This document shows, one piece after another, positions 5,765 to 10,464 of a stretch of 10,464 nucleotides of DNA. The position numbers were made by a program, and so were the translations under genes. Location of the stretch: assembly GCA_025965635.1 (NCBI GenBank), contig JAOPWO010000304.1, forward strand, positions 1-10,464, read 5' to 3'. The first letter of the stretch is position 1; each line of letters starts with the position of its first letter. This DNA comes from Modestobacter sp. Lineage in GTDB: Bacteria; Actinomycetota; Actinomycetes; Mycobacteriales; Geodermatophilaceae. The notes beneath the pieces are model-generated. The model did no database searches. It was given only the letters and a program-made list of their open reading frames with translations, and had not been told where the DNA came from.

Positions 5765-6790
5765 ATGTCCCTCCACAGCCGCGGGGGCGCCCCCCGCGGC
5801 GACTCACCCGACCCGGGACCAGGCGACCCCCGGCACCGCCCGGTGGTGCTGCACACCGCCGCCCGGCCGCCGACCCGCAGCCGGCCGGGGCTGGGACCCG
5901 GCCCGGTGGCGACGGCCGTCGGGTCCGTGGTGCTGCTGGTCGCCACGGTGACCACGGCCTGGGCCGGCTGGCGGGCCAGCGCCCCCGAGCCACGGACCGA
6001 CGCCGCCACCAGCCTGCCCGTGGTGCCGCTCCCCGCCCTCGACGAGCCCGGCAGCCAGGGCGGTCGGCTGTCGGAGCCCGGGCCGCCGGTCGAGCTCGAG
6101 CCCTCCCCCGTCCCCTGGACGCAGCGACCGTCCCCCACCACGGCGTCCACGACGCTGCCCCCCAGACCCCTGTCGCCGACCGGGATGGCGCGGCGGGCCG
6201 ATCCACCGTCGGCCTCACCGACGACCTGGGCCGCCACCGACGGCGCGTCCAGCATCCCGGTGGCGGAGCCGCGTGAGCAGACCGGGCGGTCGTCCGGGAC
6301 CGTCGGAGAGCCGCCGACCGCGCCGGTGCCAGCGGGACCACCGGCACCGGAGCCCGGGACCATGGAGGTCCCCGTTCCGGCGCCTCCCGGGACACCCGTC
6401 CCGGCCGACCCGCCGGCTGCGACCCGGACCGAGGGCCCGCAGGACGACGCGCCCGAGGCGGACTCCCGCCGGGGCGCGGAAGACCGGACCGGGACCGGTG
6501 CAGACGACGCCGACCGCCGGGACGACGGCACCCGGCACGACGACACCCGCAACCACGACACCCGCGACCACGACACCCCGGACGAGCACACCCGGGACGA
6601 CGACACCCGCAACCACGACACCCGGCACGACGACACCCCGGACGAGCACACCCCGGACGACGACACCCGCAACCACGACACCCGCAACCACGACTCCCGG
6701 GACCGGCACCCCGACGCACCCCGCCCGACGCCGACCGCCACTCCCGAGGACGGCACCGTCTGCACCGACCCCGACGGACGCCCGGTCTGA
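5765..6790 (+). CDS. Single-pass membrane-anchored Pro-rich protein with Asp/His-rich C-terminal repeats
   Basis: This 341-residue protein is not from a recognised family. It has an Arg/Pro-rich cytoplasmic start (1-46) and one hydrophobic helix (about 47-68, PVATAVGSVVLLVATVTTAW), then a Pro/Thr/Ser-rich, probably extracellular, stalk (70-245). The C-terminal region (about 250-315) is built of five-residue units such as HDDTR, NHDTR, DEHTP and DDDTR. The tail ends TVCTDPDGRPV with the protein's only Cys. The density of His and Asp suggests metal-ion or cation binding at the surface, but no defined fold is seen. The repeat DNA is open in other frames; I chose this frame because nearly every codon ends in G or C, the membrane helix is in the same frame, and the gene starts 4 nt after the response regulator. 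It may be a sensor accessory, a product-binding or an immunity protein; all three are guesses. Confidence 0.78.
   Translation: MSLHSRGGAPRGDSPDPGPGDPRHRPVVLHTAARPPTRSRPGLGPGPVATAVGSVVLLVATVTTAWAGWRASAPEPRTDAATSLPVVPLPALDEPGSQGGRLSEPGPPVELEPSPVPWTQRPSPTTASTTLPPRPLSPTGMARRADPPSASPTTWAATDGASSIPVAEPREQTGRSSGTVGEPPTAPVPAGPPAPEPGTMEVPVPAPPGTPVPADPPAATRTEGPQDDAPEADSRRGAEDRTGTGADDADRRDDGTRHDDTRNHDTRDHDTPDEHTRDDDTRNHDTRHDDTPDEHTPDDDTRNHDTRNHDSRDRHPDAPRPTPTATPEDGTVCTDPDGRPV
6539..6700 (+). repeat. 60-bp tandem repeat encoding Asp/His/Thr/Arg pentads
   Basis: Two full 60-bp copies (6541-6600 and 6601-6660, 56 of 60 bases identical) are followed by a third partial copy to about 6699. The first 20 bases of each copy are identical. 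Within each copy there is a 15-bp sub-period, coding for five residues. The length is a multiple of three, so copy-number changes keep the frame. It lies inside the membrane-anchored protein gene. Confidence 0.9.
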
Positions 6791-6805
6791 GGACCCCGGC
6801 CGGAG

Positions 6806-6820
6806 CCGCGCCGGTCGCGG
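6806..6820. terminator. Possible bidirectional terminator hairpin between converging genes
   Basis: CCGCG (6806-6810) and CGCGG (6816-6820) can pair around a five-base loop in the 32-bp gap between the repeat-protein gene and rsmB, which converge here. The stem is short, has no T-tract on either side and could be chance. Confidence 0.3.
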
Positions 6821-6822
6821 GA

Positions 6823-8226
6823 CTACCGCGTGCGGCGCAGCAGCGCGATGAACATCGCGTCGGTGCCGTGCCGGTGCGGCCACAGCTGCCCGTATCCGCC
6901 GCGGGCCAGCCCGGGCACCTCTCGGAACAGCGGGGCGACCGGCAGCACCTCGACGTCGTCCCGTCCGGCCGCCGCGTCGACCACGTCGACGGTCTCGGCG
7001 GCGTGCGGTGAGCAGGTCACATAGGCGACCACTCCCCCGGGCCGGACCGCGGCCAGCGCGCTGTCCAGCAGGGCCCGCTGCAGGGCGGCGAGAGGAGCCA
7101 CGTCCTCGGCCGTGCGCCGCCAGCGCACCTCGGGGCGGCGGCGAAGCGCGCCCAGGCCGGTGCAGGGAGCGTCGAGCAGCACCCGGTCGAAGGAGCCGGC
7201 CGGCCAGTCCGGCGTGGTGCCGTCGACGACCCGGACCTCGACGTCGGCGTCTCCGGCGAGCGCCGAGCGGACCAGCTCGGCCCGGTGCTCGGCCCGGTCG
7301 GTGGCGGTCAGGTGGACACCCGCCGGCCGCACCGCGGCCAGCAGCGCCGCCTTGCCGCCCGGGCCGGCGCACATGTCCAGCCAGGCGGCGTCCGGGCCGT
7401 CCAGCGGCGCCCGGGTGAGCGCGAGGGCGGCAAGCTGGCTGCCCTCGTCCTGGACGGCGGCACCGCCGGTGCGCACCGCCTCGATCCGGCCGGGATCGCC
7501 CCCGGGCAGCCGCACCGCGTACGGCGACCACGGACCCGGCGCCCCGCCGGACTCGGCGGCCAGTTCGTCGCGGTCGACCCGCCGGGCGACCAGGTGCACC
7601 TCCGGCGCCACGTCGTCGGCCAGCAGCGCCTGCTCGACCTCGTCCGGGTCGCCGAGGGCGTCCCGCCACGCGTCGATGATCCAGCGGGGGTGGTCGGTGG
7701 CCAGCGCCAGCCGCTCGTCCTCGCCGGCGGGGGCCAGCGCGACCACCCAGGCCGCGCGGTCGCCGCCGGCGGCCACCTTGCGCAGCACCGCGTTGACCAG
7801 ACCGGAGGCACCGGTGCCGACGATCGCCCGGGTCAGCGCGACGGTGGTGTCGACCGCGGCGTGCGCCGGCACCCGCAGGTCGATCAGCTGGTAGGCGCCC
7901 AGCCGGAGCAGGTCGAGCACGCGGGGATCGAGCTCGGCCAGCGGCCGGGACACCAGCGTGGCCAGCACGGCGTCCAGGGTGCCGGTCGCCCGGAGCGCCC
8001 CGTAGGCCAGCTGGGTGGCGAAGGCGGCGTCCCGCGGCTCCAGCTGCCGCTCGCGCAGCAGCTGGGGCAGCAGCAGGTTGGCGTACGCAGCGCGGCTGGT
8101 GACACCGTCCAGGACGTCGTAGGCGGTCAGCCGGGCACCGTCCAGGACGGGACGGTGGCGCCGCTGCGGCGGGCGCTGGTTGCCCGGCCGCTGCGCCGTG
8201 CCGCGCGAGCGTGGAATCTGCGTCAT
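6823..8226 (-). CDS. rsmB: 16S rRNA (cytosine-C5) methyltransferase RsmB
   Basis: The product transfers a methyl group from S-adenosylmethionine to C5 of a cytosine in 16S rRNA (C967 in E. coli numbering). The protein has 467 residues. A basic N-terminal extension (1-27) precedes a NusB-like RNA-binding domain (about 30-165). The methyltransferase domain follows, with VQDEGSQL (258-265), SAM-binding LDMCAGPGG (283-291), DAPCTGLGALRRRPEVRW (352-369) with Cys355, and YVTCS with Cys405. The pair of cysteines is the usual RNA m5C catalytic and release pair. The ATG overlaps the fmt stop as ATGA (8223-8226), so translation is probably coupled. In many actinobacteria rpe comes next; here about 6.3 kb separates the two genes. 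Confidence 0.96.
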   Translation of the reverse strand: MTQIPRSRGTAQRPGNQRPPQRRHRPVLDGARLTAYDVLDGVTSRAAYANLLLPQLLRERQLEPRDAAFATQLAYGALRATGTLDAVLATLVSRPLAELDPRVLDLLRLGAYQLIDLRVPAHAAVDTTVALTRAIVGTGASGLVNAVLRKVAAGGDRAAWVVALAPAGEDERLALATDHPRWIIDAWRDALGDPDEVEQALLADDVAPEVHLVARRVDRDELAAESGGAPGPWSPYAVRLPGGDPGRIEAVRTGGAAVQDEGSQLAALALTRAPLDGPDAAWLDMCAGPGGKAALLAAVRPAGVHLTATDRAEHRAELVRSALAGDADVEVRVVDGTTPDWPAGSFDRVLLDAPCTGLGALRRRPEVRWRRTAEDVAPLAALQRALLDSALAAVRPGGVVAYVTCSPHAAETVDVVDAAAGRDDVEVLPVAPLFREVPGLARGGYGQLWPHRHGTDAMFIALLRRTR

Positions 8227-9152
8227 GCGCCCAGCCTCTCCCCTACCGCGGGCCGGGCGCCGCGCGCCCAGTCGGCCGCCGGCACCATCTTCTTCCCCGC
8301 CGGCTGGACCTGCCCGAGCCGGACGGCGCCACGGCCGGTGCCGACCAGGACACCGGCCGTGCCGACCGACAGCTCACCGGGCGCGAGGCCCGGCGAGGCC
8401 GGCTGCGGCTCGACCGGGCCGAGCCGCAGCCGGTTCCCGCGCCAGGTGGTCCAGGCGCCGGGCGCAGGGGTGACCCCGCGCACCCGCCGGTCGACCACGT
8501 GCGCGGGCAGCGTCCAGTCGACCCGGGCGTCCGCCGTCTCGATCCGGGGCGCCAGGCTGACCCCCTCGGCCGGCTGCGGCTCCGGGACCAGCGTGCCGGC
8601 CGCGATGCCGTCGAGCGTGGCGACCAGGAGCCGGGCGCCGCTGACGGCGAGCCGGCCGAGCAGGTCGCCGGCGGTGTCGGTGCGGCCGATCGGCTCGGTG
8701 ACGACGCCGTACACCGGACCGGTGTCCAGCCCGGCCTCCAGCCGGAAGGTGGCCGCGCCGGTCACGTCGTCGCCGGCCATGACCGCGTGCTGCACGGGGG
8801 CGGCGCCCCGCCAGGCGGGCAGCAGGGAGAAGTGCAGGTTGACCCAGCCGTGCCGCGGGACGGCCAGCGCCGCGGGCGGCACCAGGGCGCCGTAGGCGAC
8901 CACCGGGGCGCAGTCGACGGCGAGGGCCCGCAGCTGGTCGAGGAACTCCGGCTCTCGCGGTGAGCGGGGTGTGAGCACGGGCACTCCGGCGGCGTCGGCA
9001 CGCTCGGCCACCGGGGACCGGCTGGTCTTCCGGCCCCGCCCGGACCGCGCATCGGGCCGGGTGAGGACGGCGACCACCTCGTGGTCGGAGGCCAGCAGCG
9101 CCTCGAGGGCGACGACGGCCGGCTCCGGGGTGCCGGCGAACAGGAGCCTCAG
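8223..9152 (-). CDS. fmt: Methionyl-tRNA formyltransferase, apparent CTG start
   Basis: The product formylates initiator Met-tRNA using 10-formyl-tetrahydrofolate. The protein has 309 residues, near the usual 310-315. The N-terminal RLLFAGTPEPAVVAL, the NLHFSLLPAWRGAAPVQHA core with Asn105 and His107, and Asp143 in EAGLDTGPVY form the known Asn-His-Asp catalytic set. The C-terminal domain (about 205-305) is the tRNA-binding OB-fold part. The conserved N-terminus leaves only one usable start, CTG at 9152, overlapping the def stop as CTGA. GAAGGTGAG lies 6 nt upstream inside def, in the right place for a ribosome site. No in-frame ATG, GTG or TTG is seen close upstream. Residue numbering of the catalytic set is one less than in E. 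coli, which supports this start. The gene also overlaps rsmB by 4 nt. Confidence 0.93.
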   Translation of the reverse strand: MRLLFAGTPEPAVVALEALLASDHEVVAVLTRPDARSGRGRKTSRSPVAERADAAGVPVLTPRSPREPEFLDQLRALAVDCAPVVAYGALVPPAALAVPRHGWVNLHFSLLPAWRGAAPVQHAVMAGDDVTGAATFRLEAGLDTGPVYGVVTEPIGRTDTAGDLLGRLAVSGARLLVATLDGIAAGTLVPEPQPAEGVSLAPRIETADARVDWTLPAHVVDRRVRGVTPAPGAWTTWRGNRLRLGPVEPQPASPGLAPGELSVGTAGVLVGTGRGAVRLGQVQPAGKKMVPAADWARGARPAVGERLGA

Positions 9153-9718
9153 TGCGGGCTCACCTTCACGAGCGGCTGCGGTAGCGGTAGCGGTAGCGGC
9201 GAACCGTCGGGCAGGTAGGCCTGCTGGCCCTGCCAGGCGGCGTCCGCGAGCACCTCGAGGGCGGCGGCCCGGGCCTCGGCGTCGAGCCGGTCGACGAACA
9301 GCACGCCGTCGAGGTGGTCGGTCTCGTGCTGGATGGCCCGGGCGAGCTTGTGCGAGCCCTCCACCCGGATCGGCTCGCCGTGCATGTCCCAGCCGGTGGC
9401 GGCCACGTACAGGTGCCGGCGGCAGTCGAAGCGGAAGCCGGGGATGGACAGGCAGCCCTCGGCGTCCTCCTCGGTCTCCTCGCCGACCGGCGTGACGTCG
9501 GGGTTGACCAGATGGCCCACCTCGCCGTCGACGTACCAGGTGAACACCCGCAGGCCGACGCCGATCTGCGGGGCGGCGATGCCGGCGCCGCCGGCGGCGT
9601 GCATGGTGTCGGTCAGGTCGCCGACCAGCTGCCGCAGCTCGGCGTCGAAGTCGACGACGGGCGCTGCCGGGGTGCGCAGCACCGGGTCGCCCATGATCCG
9701 GATCGGGGTCACGCTCAC
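9149..9718 (-). CDS. def: Peptide deformylase
   Basis: The product removes the N-formyl group from nascent proteins and so acts downstream of Fmt, encoded by the next gene. The protein has 189 residues with all three metal-site motifs: GIAAPQIG (46-53), EGCLSIPG (87-94) with metal ligand Cys89, and QHETDHLDG (130-138) with His131, Glu132 and His135. The C-terminal tail (170-189) has an SPLPLPLPQP stretch encoded by a hexanucleotide repeat. GTG 9718 is chosen because TAGGAT lies 6 nt upstream, as for a leaderless message; a second GTG at 9712 is possible. The last codons overlap the presumed fmt start. Confidence 0.96.
   Translation of the reverse strand: MSVTPIRIMGDPVLRTPAAPVVDFDAELRQLVGDLTDTMHAAGGAGIAAPQIGVGLRVFTWYVDGEVGHLVNPDVTPVGEETEEDAEGCLSIPGFRFDCRRHLYVAATGWDMHGEPIRVEGSHKLARAIQHETDHLDGVLFVDRLDAEARAAALEVLADAAWQGQQAYLPDGSPLPLPLPQPLVKVSPH
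9181..9198. repeat. Hexanucleotide repeat (GTAGCG)3 in the end of def
   Basis: Three exact tandem copies of a 6-bp unit encode alternating Pro-Leu near the C-terminus of peptide deformylase. On the coding strand this gives three CTA leucine codons, which are rare in DNA this GC-rich. Changes in copy number would keep the frame. Confidence 0.8.
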
Positions 9719-9724
9719 CCGGCG

Positions 9725-9730
9725 ATCCTA
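9725..9730 (-). promoter_or_regulatory. Probable -10 box of a leaderless def promoter
   Basis: TAGGAT on the minus strand lies 6 nt before the GTG at 9718, with no Shine-Dalgarno sequence in between. It would drive the def-fmt-rsmB operon independently of priA. It shares a 64-bp divergent intergenic region (9719-9782) with the promoter of the small membrane protein gene. Confidence 0.55.
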
Positions 9731-9769
9731 GGCGGCGCGCGTGGACGGGGCCGACCGGCCGGACCTGGC

Positions 9770-9775
9770 TAGGGT
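9770..9775 (+). promoter_or_regulatory. Probable -10 box of a leaderless promoter for the small membrane protein gene
   Basis: TAGGGT fits TANNNT and lies 7 nt before the ATG at 9783. A GGGG stretch between them is a poor Shine-Dalgarno match, so a leaderless transcript is the simpler reading. Confidence 0.5.
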
Positions 9776-9782
9776 GCGGGGC

Positions 9783-10271
9783 ATGGCCACGCTCCTCCGC
9801 CATCGCTCCCGCGCCGTCGTCAGCAGCCTCGTCGACGGGCTCCTCGTCGGCGGCGCCGAGGCGGCCCTGGACCTGCCGGCCCGGTCCCGGCAGCGCGCGG
9901 CCGTCTATGTGGGACTGCTCGCGGTCACCGTCATCGACACCCTGGTCAAGGAGCTGCCCACGCTGCGCCGGATGGCCCGCGGGCTGCCGCCCGAACCGGT
10001 CCCCGGGTCCGACAGCCACGCGGCCATGCGGTCCGGGCTGCTCAGCGGGGCGTGGGGGCTGCTGGCCACCGTCGCGGACGGCCCGATCGCCCGAGCGCTG
10101 CGCCGCCGTGGTCGCCAGCACCCCCACCTGTTGATCGGGGTGCTGGCCGGGACGGCGACCGCGCTGTCGACGCTGCCCGTCTGGTGGGCACGGGCGGCCG
10201 AGCGAGCCGCCGCCGACGAGGCGTCGGAGGCGCTGGACCGCGAGCTCGCGGACCTGCTCGCCGAGAGCTGA
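9783..10271 (+). CDS. Small membrane protein of unknown function
   Basis: This 162-residue protein is of no recognised family. It has hydrophobic stretches at about 38-55 (AAVYVGLLAVTVIDTLV), 84-97 (weaker) and 115-136 (HLLIGVLAGTATALSTLPVWW), so two or three membrane helices are likely. A basic region ARALRRRGRQH (103-113) lies between the second and third. The C-terminus (138-162) is an acidic, Ala-rich likely helix. ATG 9783 is preferred to the in-frame ATG at 9741, because the -10 box at 9770 would fall inside the longer gene. It lies between priA and def on the opposite strand. G/C-ending codons throughout support it as a real gene. Confidence 0.8.
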   Translation: MATLLRHRSRAVVSSLVDGLLVGGAEAALDLPARSRQRAAVYVGLLAVTVIDTLVKELPTLRRMARGLPPEPVPGSDSHAAMRSGLLSGAWGLLATVADGPIARALRRRGRQHPHLLIGVLAGTATALSTLPVWWARAAERAAADEASEALDRELADLLAES

Positions 10272-10313
10272 GCACATCCCGGCCCTCCGGAGCCCACCGC
10301 CGTCGGCGACGCC

Positions 10314-10464
10314 CTAGACGAGGTGGAGGGGGTCGAGCTCGACCCGCACGTGCTCGGGGGCCTTCCGGGCGCTGCGCACGCCCTGCACGTCGTGCAGCGC
10401 CCGGGCCAGCGCGACACCCTGGATGCGCGGGACCCGCACCAGGTAGCGCTCCCGCTCGCCGTCC
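10314..10464 (-). CDS. priA: Primosomal protein N' (PriA), C-terminal end only
   Basis: Only the last 50 codons are in the window; the gene begins beyond base 10464. The frame reads RYLVRVPRIQGVALARAL, then VQGVRSARKAPEHVRVELDP and a short end LHLV before a TAG stop. The pattern RVP...GVRSARK...VRVxxDP resembles the C-terminus of actinobacterial PriA-like proteins, which act in replication restart. The position directly before def-fmt-rsmB is the usual place for priA in this phylum and supports the call. The helicase motifs are outside the window, so it cannot be said whether they are intact; many actinobacterial PriA homologues lack them. Confidence 0.75.
   Translation of the reverse strand, partial: DGERERYLVRVPRIQGVALARALHDVQGVRSARKAPEHVRVELDPLHLV

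Noticed and set aside
6539..6700. CRISPR array
   Set aside because: The repeats are contiguous, 60 bp with a 15-bp sub-period, in frame with a coding sequence and without unique spacers; no cas genes are present.
6273..6851. Thr/Pro-rich ORF in the +1 frame as the real gene
   Set aside because: Many of its codons end in A (ACA, GCA), unlike the rest of the window. It has no signal peptide or anchor, and the Asp/His frame continues from a proper start and membrane helix. Kept only as a finding about frame ambiguity.
9741..9782. Start of the small membrane protein at ATG 9741
   Set aside because: The TAGGGT box would lie inside the gene, and the added 14 residues look non-coding; ATG 9783 fits a leaderless start.
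10272..10313. Terminator between the small membrane protein gene and priA
   Set aside because: CGCC/GGCG (10298-10308) gives only a 4-bp stem; too weak to report as a feature.

Overview
The window is very GC-rich, its genes use almost only G or C in the third codon position, and GTG starts are common. Together with the gene order priA-def-fmt-rsmB-rpe on one strand, this points to a high-GC actinomycete. Geodermatophilaceae (Blastococcus/Modestobacter/Geodermatophilus type) is my best guess from the overall look; I could not test it.

Layout. Housekeeping genes on the minus strand frame the window. On the right are the C-terminus of PriA (10314-10464), then def (9149-9718), fmt (8223-9152) and rsmB (6823-8226); the last three overlap or abut closely. 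On the left is ribulose-phosphate 3-epimerase (rpe, 1-552, C-terminus cut by the window edge). A small plus-strand membrane protein of unknown function (9783-10271) sits between priA and def.

Between rsmB and rpe, genes that are commonly adjacent in actinobacteria, lies an accessory block of about 6.1 kb (671-6790). Its minus-strand arm is an ABC exporter (1799-3667), a 42-residue peptide with a very strong ribosome binding site (1665-1793), a perfect 36-bp palindrome (1616-1651), and a stand-alone Ser/Thr-kinase-like protein (671-1588). Its plus-strand arm, divergent from a 120-bp intergenic region, is a NarL-type sensor histidine kinase (3788-5125), its response regulator (5122-5760), and a single-pass membrane protein whose exposed C-terminus carries Asp/His-rich repeats encoded by a 60-bp tandem repeat (5765-6790).

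Main hypothesis. The arrangement of exporter, tiny precursor, hairpin and kinase looks like a compact gene cluster for a ribosomally made, modified peptide (RiPP). The peptide ends in a Cys-(Ser)6-Glu-Glu-Lys-Tyr-Asp-Cys core with an acidic tail, resembling the phosphoserine clusters of caseins. The kinase keeps the main catalytic residues (Lys69, Glu86, Asp161, Asn166, Asp178), and no lanthionine lyase or cyclase is encoded in the window. A poly-phosphorylated exported peptide is therefore the simplest reading. The adjacent two-component system and the His/Asp-rich surface protein could sense, regulate or bind the product. This is inference from sequence and context, and I do not recognise the family.

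Other points of note are a probable CTG start codon for fmt and four TANNNT -10 boxes placed 6-8 nt before start codons, which suggests leaderless transcripts for rpe, the sensor kinase, def and the small membrane protein gene.
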